From assembly GCF_033898505.1 (NCBI RefSeq), contig NZ_JAXAFK010000002.1, positions 310,001 to 374,000 on the forward strand: 64,000 nt of DNA, read 5' to 3'. The notes below the pieces were generated by a model, which was given only the letters and a program-made list of their open reading frames with translations, did not search any database and was not told where the DNA came from. Source of the stretch: Pectobacterium carotovorum. GTDB lineage: Bacteria; Pseudomonadota; Gammaproteobacteria; Enterobacterales; Enterobacteriaceae. This document shows positions 42,519-55,544 of this stretch, piece by piece. Numbering within the stretch: position 1 is the stretch's first letter; each line of letters starts with the position of its first letter. The position numbers were made by a program, and so were the translations under genes.

Positions 42519-44273
42519 TCAGTGTTTTCTGGTCAACGCCAGTTGCAACGACCAAAGCTCTTTTTTTTCTTTGGCGTTGAGCCCGTGCGTTCTGTCACGG
42601 GCAATCAATGTTTCTTGTCGCTGTTTCAACAGCTGATCGTAGAGCTCTGCCAGACTGATTCTGAACTTCTCGTCGAGCTCTTCCTCTACGATCATATGGT
42701 TCCATGAAGCCATGGTTTCAAGCTGCTTGCGGTACTTGCTGTCACGATATTTTTCCAACAGCAGACCCATGTTCATTCCCGGGCTGGCGTTGCAGGTTTT
42801 CACCAAATCCTGAAACAGCGATAAACCAGCCACTTTGTCTTCTTCAATCCCTTCCAGCGCAAGGTCAGGAACCTCTGCCGCCAGCCTTGGGTTTTGTACT
42901 AAAAGTCCTATAAGTATACGCATAGTTGTGACTTTTAGTTGCGGCGGCTGGTAAGGCTGCGCCTGCTCTGCCACTTTAGGCAGTAGCCTGTCCAATTGGC
43001 TGTCGTCCAAAATACCCAGCTTGTTGCCGAGCTGCTGGCGCAAATACAGCCGCAGCGTTTCTCCCGGTACCTGACCTATCAGCGGCAGCGCCAGCGTGCT
43101 GAGCTTGGTACGGCCATCGGGTGAACTCATATCCACCTGCTGTTGCAGCGTCTCAAACAGAAACTGCGACAGCGGCAGGGCTTGTTCCATGCGCTGTTCA
43201 AAGGCGGCTTTGCCTTCTTTACGTACCAGCGTGTCGGGATCTTCACCGTCTGGCAGGAACATAAAGCGTAGCTGACGACCATCGTTCAAATAGGGTAGCG
43301 CAGTTTCCAGCGCGCGCCATGCCGCTTCGCGTCCGGCACGGTCTCCGTCGTAACAACACACCACTAGATCGGTGGCGCGAAATAGTAACTGAATGTGATC
43401 GGCTGTGGTGGAAGTACCCAGCGACGCCACTGCATAATCAATACCAAACTGCGCCAGCGCCACCACATCCATATAGCCTTCGACAACCAAGAGTCGCTTT
43501 AGCTCAGCGTGGCTTTGCTGCGCTTCATACAGGCCGTACAGTTGGCGACCTTTATGAAAAATCTCTGTTTCCGGCGAGTTAAGGTACTTTGGCGTACCGT
43601 CGCCTAATACTCGTCCGCCGAAGGCAATCACTCGCCCCCGTTTGTCGCGGATGGGGAACATCACTCGCTCGCGGAAGCGGTCATACGTTCGGCCCTGATC
43701 GTTAGTCACCAGCATGCCGGCATCGTTCAATGTGCTGCGGTCATCATTATTGCGGCCAAAGCGCTTTAAAACGTTATCCCAGCCGGGCGGGGCGAAGCCG
43801 ATAGCAAAATGGCTGATAACCTCTGCGCTTAAACCGCGCTGTTGCAGATACTGCAACGCTGGCGTACCGGCTGACTGGCTTAGTGCTTGTTGATAGAATC
43901 CGCTGAGCTGTCCCATCAATTCGTACAGGCTTTGCCGTTGGTGACGCTCTAACTGGGTTGGGCCAGTGCCGCTTTCATAAGGCACTTCGAGGCCGTATTG
44001 GGTGGCCAGTTCTTCAATGGTTTCAACGAATTCGAGACGATCGTAATTCATTAAAAAATCAATGGCGTTGCCGTGTGCGCCACAACCAAAACAGTGGTAG
44101 AACTGCTTATCACCGTTTACGGTGAATGAGGGGGTTTTTTCGTGATGGAATGGACAGCACGCATGGTAGTTTTTGCCCTGCTTTTTCAGTTTGACGCGCG
44201 CGTCAATGAGATCGACGATGTCGGTGCGAGCCAGCAGGTCATTAATAAATACGCGTGGGATTCGTCCAGCCAT
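42519..44273 (-). CDS. dnaG: DNA primase DnaG
   Basis: Makes RNA primers at the replication fork with DnaB. The 584-residue protein has a CHC2 zinc finger (CCPFHHEKTP with FHCFGC-type pair YHCFGCGAHG), an RNA polymerase domain with Toprim motif (LLVVEGYMDVVAL), and a C-terminal DnaB-interacting domain. It lies between rpsU and rpoD in the conserved operon. Low expression relative to its neighbours is expected because of the attenuator at 44338-44364. Confidence 0.97.
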   Translation of the reverse strand: MAGRIPRVFINDLLARTDIVDLIDARVKLKKQGKNYHACCPFHHEKTPSFTVNGDKQFYHCFGCGAHGNAIDFLMNYDRLEFVETIEELATQYGLEVPYESGTGPTQLERHQRQSLYELMGQLSGFYQQALSQSAGTPALQYLQQRGLSAEVISHFAIGFAPPGWDNVLKRFGRNNDDRSTLNDAGMLVTNDQGRTYDRFRERVMFPIRDKRGRVIAFGGRVLGDGTPKYLNSPETEIFHKGRQLYGLYEAQQSHAELKRLLVVEGYMDVVALAQFGIDYAVASLGTSTTADHIQLLFRATDLVVCCYDGDRAGREAAWRALETALPYLNDGRQLRFMFLPDGEDPDTLVRKEGKAAFEQRMEQALPLSQFLFETLQQQVDMSSPDGRTKLSTLALPLIGQVPGETLRLYLRQQLGNKLGILDDSQLDRLLPKVAEQAQPYQPPQLKVTTMRILIGLLVQNPRLAAEVPDLALEGIEEDKVAGLSLFQDLVKTCNASPGMNMGLLLEKYRDSKYRKQLETMASWNHMIVEEELDEKFRISLAELYDQLLKQRQETLIARDRTHGLNAKEKKELWSLQLALTRKH

Positions 44274-44337
44274 AAGCCCCTGATATATATCTTTCTGTAA
44301 GGTGGTTACATTGGATATAGCTTATAAACGACAACAA

Positions 44338-44364
44338 GCCGCGCTTCCTTTCGGAAAGCACGGC
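44338..44364 (-). terminator. Attenuator hairpin between rpsU and dnaG
   Basis: On the minus strand, GCCGTGCTTTCC pairs with GGAAGCGCGGC around GAAA and runs into TTGTTGTCGTTT. It corresponds to the internal terminator of this operon in E. coli, which lets rpsU be made in excess over dnaG. Confidence 0.75.
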
Positions 44365-44426
44365 CTTCGTATGCAACTGCTAAGTCTGCGGATTAATCAC
44401 GCGTTGGAGGGAAACCCTCCTGAAAA

Positions 44427-44654
<228 letters not shown>

Positions 44655-44869
44655 TCAATAAATTCGGTTTGCCGCTGGCCTTGTGCCAGCCTTTTCAAAA
44701 TGGTGCGGAATTCTACTGCAAACGTGGCGTCTTTGTAAAGCATTGTGGTGATCATAAAACACCCAACCGCGGCCAGCGCAGAAATCAGGGCGCTTATGGT
44801 AGACTATCCACAGTTTGAAGCAAGCGGCATTCAACGAGCGCTTGTATCGTCATCAAAGTAGGAACAGCA

Positions 44870-45883
44870 ATGCGCGTATTGGGTATCGAAACATCCTGTG
44901 ATGAAACTGGCGTGGCCATTTATGACACCGAAACCGGTTTGCTCGCCAATCAGTTATACAGCCAGGTCAAATTACATGCTGATTACGGCGGCGTAGTGCC
45001 TGAGCTTGCCTCACGCGATCACGTGCGTAAAACGGTCCCGTTAATTCAGGCGGCGCTGCGTGAAGCCGGGTTGCAGGCAAGCGATATCGATGGCGTGGCT
45101 TATACCGCCGGTCCTGGTTTGGTTGGCGCGTTATTGGTGGGGGCGACAGTCGGCCGCTCTCTGGCGTTTGCCTGGAATGTGCCGGCGATTCCTGTTCACC
45201 ACATGGAAGGGCATTTGCTGGCGCCGATGCTGGAAGACAATCCACCGGCGTTTCCCTTCGTGGCGCTGCTGGTTTCTGGTGGACATACGCAGCTCATCAG
45301 CGTGACGGGCATTGGTGAATACCGTTTGTTGGGCGAATCGATTGATGACGCGGCGGGCGAAGCGTTTGATAAGACGGCTAAACTTCTGGGGCTGGATTAC
45401 CCCGGTGGCCCGATGCTGTCGAAAATGGCGCAGGCGGGTGATTCCCAGCGCTTTACGTTTCCTCGCCCAATGACCGATCGTCCCGGTCTGGATTTCAGCT
45501 TCTCTGGGCTAAAAACGTTTGCTGCTAATACGATTCGTAGCAACGGTGATGACGATCAAACGCGTGCCGACATTGCTCGCGCATTTGAAGATGCCGTTGT
45601 AGATACGCTGGCGATAAAATGTCGGCGTGCGCTGGATGAAACGGGCTTTAAGCGATTGGTCATGGCTGGGGGCGTGAGTGCAAACCGGACGCTGCGCCAG
45701 CGCTTAGGCGAAGTGATGGCGAAACGGGGCGGCGAAGTGTTTTATGCGCGTCCTGAATTCTGCACGGATAATGGTGCGATGATTGCCTATGCGGGCAGCG
45801 TCCGTCTGGTGCATGGTGCCAGTCAGACGCTGGGAGTATCTGTTCGACCACGTTGGCCGTTGGCTGAATTGCCTGCGGTGTGA
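44870..45883 (+). CDS. tsaD: tRNA N6-adenosine threonylcarbamoyltransferase TsaD
   Basis: Transfers the threonylcarbamoyl group to A37 of ANN-decoding tRNAs, together with TsaB, TsaC and TsaE. The 337-residue ASKHA-fold protein has the N-terminal [15 protein letters not shown], the iron-binding HHMEGH pair near residue 111, and the nucleotide motif [12 protein letters not shown]. It is divergent from rpsU, as in E. coli. Confidence 0.97.
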   Translation: MRVLGIETSCDETGVAIYDTETGLLANQLYSQVKLHADYGGVVPELASRDHVRKTVPLIQAALREAGLQASDIDGVAYTAGPGLVGALLVGATVGRSLAFAWNVPAIPVHHMEGHLLAPMLEDNPPAFPFVALLVSGGHTQLISVTGIGEYRLLGESIDDAAGEAFDKTAKLLGLDYPGGPMLSKMAQAGDSQRFTFPRPMTDRPGLDFSFSGLKTFAANTIRSNGDDDQTRADIARAFEDAVVDTLAIKCRRALDETGFKRLVMAGGVSANRTLRQRLGEVMAKRGGEVFYARPEFCTDNGAMIAYAGSVRLVHGASQTLGVSVRPRWPLAELPAV

Positions 45884-45900
45884 GCGTTTTGGTAATAATC

Positions 45901-45927
45901 GCTACGTGTAGCGTGCCTACACGTAGC
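45901..45927. terminator. Hairpin between convergent tsaD and argR
   Basis: GCTACGTGTAG pairs perfectly with CTACACGTAGC around a 5-base loop. No T-tract is visible on either strand. Confidence 0.5.
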
Positions 45928-45992
45928 AAAGAAAACGTAGCGAAAAATACTCAGTAAAAAACGAGTAATAAAAACGGTAGGCGAGAGGGGAG

Positions 45993-47872
<1,880 letters not shown>

Positions 47873-47905
47873 TCATTGAGATTCTTGTAATACGTGACGT
47901 TGAAT

Positions 47906-47942
47906 AAAAAGCCGGAGATCGATATCTCCGGCTTTTCTTTTT
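47906..47942. terminator. Bidirectional terminator between mdh and the Ner-like gene
   Basis: AAAAGCCGGAGAT pairs with ATCTCCGGCTTTT, with A-run and T-run flanks. On the minus strand it also sits at the end of the Ner-like gene. Confidence 0.85.
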
Positions 47943-48204
47943 AATCGGGGCGGATGAGTTTTTTTCTGTCGATAAGCTCATTGGTTTCCGGATCGTAGTA
48001 CCGGCTGGGCCAAATCTCTGATGGGTGAATACTCAGCGCATCGGCAATAAGCCATTCCCCTTTGGGCCAGGGGCGTGATAGCGCGTTAGCTAACGTAGAT
48101 GAGCTTAATCCGGCCGCTCGCGATACCGCCGCCAGCGTCGTGTTTTTCTTGCGCAGTGCAGCAATGATATCAGCGGGATGCCAGTCTTGTTTCCTTAAAA
48201 TCAT
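47941..48204 (-). CDS. sfsB: Ner-like DNA-binding protein (Nlp/SfsB family)
   Basis: An 87-residue helix-turn-helix protein of the Ner family (phage Mu Ner and enterobacterial Nlp/SfsB). It has the typical DWHPADIIAALRKKNTTLAA and LSSSTLANALSRPWPKGEWLIA. E. coli sfsB also lies beside ispB and weakly affects maltose genes. Here it is divergent from two Mu-type DNA-binding paralogues. It could be a captured phage early regulator. The symbol rests on family and synteny. Confidence 0.82.
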   Translation of the reverse strand: MILRKQDWHPADIIAALRKKNTTLAAVSRAAGLSSSTLANALSRPWPKGEWLIADALSIHPSEIWPSRYYDPETNELIDRKKLIRPD

Positions 48205-48391
48205 ATTCCTTCCCTTATTTGCTATAAGACGACTGTAGATTAGTGGTATAAATAACGGATGTTAGTTATATGCCGAGCTAACATGACATTATTATTTGGA
48301 AATAATATAGCATTAATTTTCCTTAAAATTCTCAATTAATTTCCAAATAAGCGCGTTTTTGTTAGGGATGGCACTATCAGGATGAAAGGCA

Positions 48392-48778
48392 ATGAAAAAA
48401 GAGTGGTTTGCTACCAGCGAATTGGTTGGAGTCGGCGGCCTTCCGAAATCAAGACAAGGATTGAATAAGCGCGCCCGCGAGGATGGATGGGAGAAGCGTC
48501 GCCGTAAAGGCGTCCAGGGAAGAGGAGTGGAGTACTCAATTCACAGCTTACCGGATACGGTAAAAAAATCCCTATTACTCGAAACCGAGCCTTCCGCCTA
48601 CTCGGCGAAGCAGCCTGCTGCCTTGGCAGTATGGATGCAGATTTATCAGCAACTATCTGAAAAAGAAAGAGATGAGCTAATCGCTTATATTCTTCGCGTC
48701 GGCGTATCGACGACGCTGAGCCAGTTAGGTATTACACCGTCGGACGAGGAACCCATCTCATCAATGGAGATTGACTGA
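48392..48778 (+). CDS. Mu-type DNA-binding domain protein, paralogue 1
   Basis: A 128-residue protein. Residues 1-62 form a Mu transposase/repressor-type winged-helix DNA-binding domain, with the motif GLPKSRQGLNKRAREDGWEK and GVQGRGVEYSIHSLP. Residues 75-115 form a helical C-terminal region resembling YfeC/YfeD-type proteins (LSEKERDELIAYILRVG). It lacks the catalytic DDE core, so it is a regulator rather than a transposase. The adjacent gene at 49025 is nearly identical over the first 60 residues. Confidence 0.75.
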   Translation: MKKEWFATSELVGVGGLPKSRQGLNKRAREDGWEKRRRKGVQGRGVEYSIHSLPDTVKKSLLLETEPSAYSAKQPAALAVWMQIYQQLSEKERDELIAYILRVGVSTTLSQLGITPSDEEPISSMEID

Positions 48779-49024
48779 GCCATCGAAAGCGGGTTCTCCA
48801 ATTGCCAATCTATGGTGAAGAAGGAACCTGCATTTTCTTTCGGTTGACCGTATTACTCTGGTCGCGATGTTTTAGCATCGTACTGGATTTAATCATTTCT
48901 TTATTACTTAGGTGTGCCGGTAACGTGTAAAAGTTAGCGGTTTAGGTAATTATAGTCTATTATATGGAAACTTTTGGGCGAGTTGACGTAATGCCTGTTC
49001 AAAACAAACAAGGGAGTGACGAGT

Positions 49025-49399
49025 ATGGACAAAGAATGGTTTGCAACAAGTGAGCTGGTTGGCGTAGGTGGATTGCCGAAGTCACCGCAGGGGCTGAACA
49101 AACGAGCGCGAGACGACGGTTGGGAAAAGCGCAGGCGGAAAGGGGTTCAAGGGCGCGGTGTCGAATACTCTATTCGCAGTTTGCCGAATGAGGTCAGGAA
49201 CTCTCTGCTCATAAAAGAGAACCCACCAACAGAATATTATCGTATAGATAATGAGCCGACCCTGCTGTCATCGTGGGTGCATATTTTCCATCAACTTTCC
49301 GTTGATGAACGAACCCGGCTGATCAATTTCATCTTGCGTGAAGGGACGATAGCGATGTTGTCTCGGCTGGATGATGTCCCCATCGACCAGACTGCCTAG
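49025..49399 (+). CDS. Mu-type DNA-binding domain protein, paralogue 2
   Basis: A 124-residue tandem paralogue of the gene at 48392. The DNA-binding domain differs in only a handful of positions. The linker (IKENPPTEYYRIDNEP) is unrelated, and the C-terminal helices (LSVDERTRLINFILREG) are moderately similar. I chose the ATG at 49025, which follows an AGGGAG ribosome site; a GTG at 49016 is in frame. The spacer of 246 bases suggests separate promoters. Confidence 0.75.
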   Translation: MDKEWFATSELVGVGGLPKSPQGLNKRARDDGWEKRRRKGVQGRGVEYSIRSLPNEVRNSLLIKENPPTEYYRIDNEPTLLSSWVHIFHQLSVDERTRLINFILREGTIAMLSRLDDVPIDQTA

Positions 49400-49410
49400 T
49401 CTGCGAACGA

Positions 49411-49433
49411 GTAGCGCTGCAAGGCAGCGCTAC
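49411..49433. terminator. Hairpin between paralogue 2 and ispB
   Basis: GTAGCGCTGC pairs perfectly with GCAGCGCTAC around a 3-base loop between converging genes. There is no T-tract. Confidence 0.5.
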
Positions 49434-49470
49434 TTAGATTGAATCAGACAAGTAGTACCTCACACCACGA

Positions 49471-50442
49471 TTAGAAATCGCGCTGTACGGCTAAGTGGGC
49501 GAGGCCTTCGAGCGCCATACGGTATGGCGTTTCCGGTAGCTGCTGTAGTGCGCTAATCGCTTTATCTGCCTCTTCTTCGGCACGCTGGCGCGTATAGTCA
49601 AGCGAACCACATTGCTGCATGGTGGCAAGCACTGGTTCCAGCAGATGACGCCCGTTTCCTTCTTCAATTGCCTGACGAATCAGCGAACTCTGTTCTGCAT
49701 TGCCATTACGCATGGCGTGCAGCAGTGGCAGTGTTGGCTTGCCTTCATTGAGGTCGTCGCCCGTGTTTTTGCCCAGCGTTTTGCCGTCTGCGCTGTAATC
49801 AAGCAGATCGTCAATTAACTGGAACGCGGTGCCCAGGTAGCGGCCATAGTCCTGAAGCGCTTTTTCTTGCTCTGGCGTCGCGCCTGCAAGGATGGATGAA
49901 GATTGCGCGGCGGCTTCAAATAAACGTGCCGTTTTGCTGTAAATGACGCGCATATAGCTTTCTTCAGTAATATCCGGGTCGTTGCAGTTCATTAACTGCA
50001 AGACTTCGCCTTCGGCAATAACGTTTACTGCTTCTGACATCAGCGCCAGCACGCGTAACGATTCGAGGCTGGTCATCATCTGGAAGGCGCGGGTATAAAT
50101 GAAATCCCCAACCAGCACACTCGCGGCGTTGCCAAAGGCAGCGTTGGCCGTTGCTTTACCCCGACGCATGTCAGATTCGTCGACCACGTCATCATGCAGC
50201 AGCGTTGCGGTATGAATAAATTCGATCAGTGCGGCGACGGTGACATGTTTATCACCGTTATAGTCGAGGGCTCTGGCGGCTAGTACAGCAATCATCGGGC
50301 GTATACGTTTTCCACCGCCGCTGATGATGTAATGCCCAAGCTGGTTGATCAAAACGACGTCGGAATTCAGTTGTTCAAGAATGACGTTATTAACAGCTGC
50401 CATATCCTGCGCGGTTAATGTTGTAATTTGTTCTAGATTCAT
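49471..50442 (-). CDS. ispB: Octaprenyl diphosphate synthase IspB
   Basis: Makes the C40 side chain of ubiquinone and menaquinone from farnesyl and isopentenyl diphosphates. The 323-residue protein has the first Asp-rich motif DDVVDESDMRRG and the second LIDDLLDY. I chose the ATG at 50442 (MNLEQI), which gives the E. coli length; a TTG four codons upstream (50454) is the alternative. It is divergent from rplU. Confidence 0.96.
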   Translation of the reverse strand: MNLEQITTLTAQDMAAVNNVILEQLNSDVVLINQLGHYIISGGGKRIRPMIAVLAARALDYNGDKHVTVAALIEFIHTATLLHDDVVDESDMRRGKATANAAFGNAASVLVGDFIYTRAFQMMTSLESLRVLALMSEAVNVIAEGEVLQLMNCNDPDITEESYMRVIYSKTARLFEAAAQSSSILAGATPEQEKALQDYGRYLGTAFQLIDDLLDYSADGKTLGKNTGDDLNEGKPTLPLLHAMRNGNAEQSSLIRQAIEEGNGRHLLEPVLATMQQCGSLDYTRQRAEEEADKAISALQQLPETPYRMALEGLAHLAVQRDF

Positions 50443-50597
50443 GGTTTGTGCCAACGTATGTCTTCAACACTGCCGTAAGATTGCTGCTGCATATCGGCAA
50501 GACGGAACTTATTGCGCCGATTGTACTTGAAAAATGAGAGAGATAAACGGCAGTTCATACGTTGTATTCTTTTTCTTCACATCCTTTGATTATGCAC

Positions 50598-50626
50598 TTG
50601 TCATCCGCAGTATTTTTGCGTAGAAT
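50598..50626 (+). promoter_or_regulatory. Sigma-70 promoter of rplU-rpmA
   Basis: TTGTCA and TAGAAT are separated by 17 bases, a near-consensus strong promoter. It lies 72 bases before the rplU start. Confidence 0.75.
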
Positions 50627-50652
50627 TCGCGCCCTATTATGAATATTTATAG

Positions 50653-51009
<357 letters not shown>

Positions 51010-51028
51010 GATTAGGAGAGCGGATTAA

Positions 51029-51286
51029 ATGGCACACAAGAAAGCTGGCGGTTCAACCCGTAACGGTCGTGACTCTAACGCACAACGTCTGGGCGTAAAA
51101 CGTTTTGGCGGCGAAAGTGTACTGGCTGGTAACATCATCGTTCGTCAACGTGGTACTAAATTCCACGCAGGAACTAACGTTGGCTGCGGGAAAGACCACA
51201 CTCTGTTCGCTTTGACTGATGGTAAAGTTCAGTTTGAAGTTAAAGGCCCAAAAAACCGTAAATATATCAGCATCGTTGCTGAATAA
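51029..51286 (+). CDS. rpmA: 50S ribosomal protein L27
   Basis: An 85-residue basic protein beginning [16 protein letters not shown]. Its N-terminus reaches the peptidyl transferase centre and stabilises tRNA. An AGGAGAG ribosome site lies in the short rplU-rpmA spacer. Confidence 0.98.
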   Translation: MAHKKAGGSTRNGRDSNAQRLGVKRFGGESVLAGNIIVRQRGTKFHAGTNVGCGKDHTLFALTDGKVQFEVKGPKNRKYISIVAE

Positions 51287-51313
51287 TATTTCGCGTTAGG
51301 TCTTACGGATTCA

Positions 51314-51341
51314 AGCCCCGCAATTCTTTGCGGGGCTTTTT
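51314..51341 (+). terminator. Terminator of rplU-rpmA
   Basis: AGCCCCGCA pairs with TGCGGGGCT and is followed by five T residues. Confidence 0.88.
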
Positions 51342-51375
51342 ACATTCTGATTCTGAGTAAACCATCTGGATAAGT

Positions 51376-52338
51376 ATGAATACTAAACAGCAGACGGGTA
51401 TCGGTCTTTGTCTGGCGCTGACCACGGCAGTTTGCTGGGGGGCGTTACCGATAGCCATGAAACAGGTTCTGGTGGTGATGGAACCTTATACGATTGTTTG
51501 GTATCGTTTTTTTATCGCGTCGATTGGACTCGGCATTATTCTGTCATACCGTAAGAATTTACCGCCAATGCGGGTTTTCCGGCATCGGCGTTGGTGGGTT
51601 CTGCTACTAATTGCAACCGCTGGATTATTAGGCAATTTTGTTTTCTTTAGCTCGTCTCTTCAATATCTGAGTCCGACGGCGTCTCAGGTTATCGGGCAGC
51701 TTTCTCCTGTTGGTATGATGTTTGCCAGCGTACTGATCCTAAAAGAAAAGATGCGTGGCACGCAGGTCATTGGCGCGATCATGCTGATCTGTGGCCTGAT
51801 CCTGTTCTTTAATACCAGCCTGATTGAGATTTTTACCCGGTTGACGGACTACACGCTGGGCGTGCTGCTTGGCGTCTGCGCCTCGGCGGTATGGGTATCC
51901 TATGGCGTAGCGCAGAAGGTGCTGCTGCGGCGTTTGACATCACAGCAAATTCTGTTTCTGCTGTACGTACTGTGTGTCGTCTTCATTACGCCTTTTGCCA
52001 AGCTTGAGACTATCTTCCAACTGAGCAACTGGCAGCTTATCTGCCTGCTATTCTGCGGCGCGAATACATTGATTGGATATGGCGCGTTGGCGGAGGCCAT
52101 GGCTCGTTGGCAGGCCTCGCAGGTTAGTGCCGTCATTACGCTGACGCCGCTGTTTACGCTGTTGTTTTCCGATCTCCTGGCGTTAGGGTGGCCGACTTTC
52201 TTTGCTGCGCCAGTGCTGAACTGGGTTGGCTACTTGGGGGCCTTTGTCGTTGTTTCCGGTGCTATGTTTTCTGCTATCGGACATCGTTTCTTCCCAGGCA
52301 AGAAAGAACCTGTGCCGCCATTGATGGTGCGGAAGTAG
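51376..52338 (+). CDS. yhbE: EamA/DMT-family transporter YhbE
   Basis: A 320-residue inner membrane protein with ten helices in two EamA repeats (the first starting ALTTAVCWGALPIAMKQVL). It belongs to the drug/metabolite exporter superfamily; E. coli YhbE (321 residues) has no proven substrate. It lies between rpmA and obgE as in E. coli. Confidence 0.92.
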   Translation: MNTKQQTGIGLCLALTTAVCWGALPIAMKQVLVVMEPYTIVWYRFFIASIGLGIILSYRKNLPPMRVFRHRRWWVLLLIATAGLLGNFVFFSSSLQYLSPTASQVIGQLSPVGMMFASVLILKEKMRGTQVIGAIMLICGLILFFNTSLIEIFTRLTDYTLGVLLGVCASAVWVSYGVAQKVLLRRLTSQQILFLLYVLCVVFITPFAKLETIFQLSNWQLICLLFCGANTLIGYGALAEAMARWQASQVSAVITLTPLFTLLFSDLLALGWPTFFAAPVLNWVGYLGAFVVVSGAMFSAIGHRFFPGKKEPVPPLMVRK

Positions 52339-52566
52339 CCTGAAAGAACACGTATTGCAGCAGGTCATGGTCGCCTTTTGACATTCTGCATGTGTTGCTT
52401 ATTTTTAATACAGATGAAATTATTGGAGCAGGCAGGTACAATCCGCTCCTTTGCTGGAATGCGTTCTGGTGCGTCAGTTTTTTTAATGGTGGGTAGCATT
52501 ACGCTACATGCCGTAAAATCAAAAAGTTACGCCAAGAAGAACCAATAACAAGCCTAAAACACGTAG

Positions 52567-53772
<1,206 letters not shown>

Positions 53773-53842
53773 TTCGTTCTTCCGCTAGTTAATTCTCGCT
53801 TATTGCGGCCTTATCCCATCAGGGTAAGGCCGCATTCTTATT

Positions 53843-55276
53843 TTAATTGCTCTGATAAATGTCTTTGTAGAGGCGACTTTCAAATCTCACCAGAGGGACA
53901 CGGCGCGCGCGCTGGTCTTCTGGCGGCACGGCATAACCGGACAGGAACTGAACGAATGCCATACGCTGGCCGCTCGCGGTGGTAATGAACCCTGCCAAAT
54001 TGTATACACCCTGCAGTGCCCCTGTTTTCGCCGAAACTTTGCCATCAACGCCAGCCTCATGCAGACCGCCACGATAACGCAGCGTGCCGTCATAGCCGGA
54101 AAGTGGAAGCATGGTGATGTAATTCAACTCATTATCGTGCTGTGCGATGTACTGCAATACCTGCATCATCGTTTCTGGCGAGATCAGGTTGTGTCGTGAC
54201 AGGCCTGAACCATCAACAACAATGCTGTTTCCTAAATCTACACCAGCTTTCTGACGCAGGATCTGACGTACTGCATCCGCACCTGCGCGCCATGTACCCG
54301 GCACGCTAAAACGCTCATGTCCAATGGTACGAAAAACCGTATCGGCAATCATGTTGTCCGATTTTTTCAGCATGATAGTGAGCAGGTCGTGCAGTGGCGC
54401 TGATTGTGTCTGAGCCAGCACGCTCCCCGCGGCTCCTGGCTGCGTCTGACGACGAAGACTGCCCTTTATACGAATATCTGCCTGCTGTAGTTCATCTTTA
54501 ACAATAGCGCCGGCATAACTGGCCCCATCCTGAATCGCGAACGCCAGCGGAAGCGGCTCTGTGCGCTGAGTCAAACAGCCTGTAAGCGTAAAACGATTCA
54601 GTTCCCCAGGGACCACATCCAGTTCGCAGTATTGCGCATCAGATGAGCCCTTAGCCAGCGTTCGGACCTCGCTGAACATTTGCACCGGATAATAGGATGC
54701 AACGCGGATAAACGCATTGTCACCCGCTTTAGGCGCGCTGTAGAGTGAGACAGAGAAACAGTTACGATCGACAATCGCGGCACCCGGCGGGGCACTGAAG
54801 CATTGCGTCATGTCGTTCCAGGGCCAGCCCGGCGCTTTATCGTGGCTGGCGAATACCGAGGTGTCGATCAGCACATCCCCTGCGATTTCCTGTATCCCGC
54901 GCTTTCTTAATTCTTGCACCATGTTCCGTATTTGCTGGCGCTTAAGCGTTGGATCGCCGCTAAACCGTACGATGAGGTTACCGTTCAGAATACCGCTAGT
55001 GATAGGGCCATGGCTTTCCATCGTAGTGATGAATCGATAGTCTGGGCCCAATTGCAGTAATGCAGCTAATGCGGTTATCACCTTTTGTGTACTGGCGGGA
55101 AGCGCCATTTGCTGGCTATTGAAGGCCATGCTGGGTGTTGTTGAGCCAACTTTTTGTACCAATAGCGCCAGATTGGCACCGTCTGGTAAATATTGGCGAT
55201 GATCCTCAACAGAAGCTGCATTGGCATGCAGAACAAAAGCGCAGGCAAGTCCGGTAACAATCGATGAAAAACGCAT
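53843..55276 (-). CDS. dacB: D-alanyl-D-alanine carboxypeptidase/endopeptidase DacB (PBP4)
   Basis: A 477-residue periplasmic class C penicillin-binding protein. It has a signal peptide (cleavage near ANA-AS), the catalytic SxxK in PASTQKV, the SDN triad in KKSDNM, and KTG in SAKTGAL. A large inserted domain separates SxxK from SDN, as in PBP4. It trims peptidoglycan cross-links. It is convergent with obgE and divergent from greA. Confidence 0.96.
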   Translation of the reverse strand: MRFSSIVTGLACAFVLHANAASVEDHRQYLPDGANLALLVQKVGSTTPSMAFNSQQMALPASTQKVITALAALLQLGPDYRFITTMESHGPITSGILNGNLIVRFSGDPTLKRQQIRNMVQELRKRGIQEIAGDVLIDTSVFASHDKAPGWPWNDMTQCFSAPPGAAIVDRNCFSVSLYSAPKAGDNAFIRVASYYPVQMFSEVRTLAKGSSDAQYCELDVVPGELNRFTLTGCLTQRTEPLPLAFAIQDGASYAGAIVKDELQQADIRIKGSLRRQTQPGAAGSVLAQTQSAPLHDLLTIMLKKSDNMIADTVFRTIGHERFSVPGTWRAGADAVRQILRQKAGVDLGNSIVVDGSGLSRHNLISPETMMQVLQYIAQHDNELNYITMLPLSGYDGTLRYRGGLHEAGVDGKVSAKTGALQGVYNLAGFITTASGQRMAFVQFLSGYAVPPEDQRARRVPLVRFESRLYKDIYQSN

Positions 55277-55392
55277 AATCTCAGCTAAGAACGGGGTAAC
55301 GTGTGGTCATACTACGGCGCAACAAGGTCTAAAGTAAACGATGACCCTCATTGAACTCTGGGGTAAAATACGTATCAAAATGCAAAACCGCT

Positions 55393-55422
55393 GCCAGCCT
55401 GGAAATTTTGTTCCGGGGCTGG
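55393..55422 (+). terminator. Hairpin in the greA leader, possible attenuator
   Basis: CCAGCC plus GGAA pair with TTCC plus GGCTGG across one bulge, followed by TTGCTTTTGCTTT. E. coli greA has a leader that ends early to give the small RNA GraL; this hairpin is in a comparable place. Confidence 0.45.
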
Positions 55423-55544
55423 TTGCTTTTGCTTTATGTCCAGTGAGGACTGGCACGTTGCAGAGACTCCGTCGCCTTTGATTTTTAGCGCGTCAGGATG
55501 ACGATTATTTGAGTCTTACGGACTTTTTTAGAGGTATAGACAAT

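Noticed and set aside
48392..49399. Mu transposase fragments
   Set aside because: Only the DNA-binding domain is present, there is no DDE catalytic core and both frames are intact with good starts, so they are better described as regulators.
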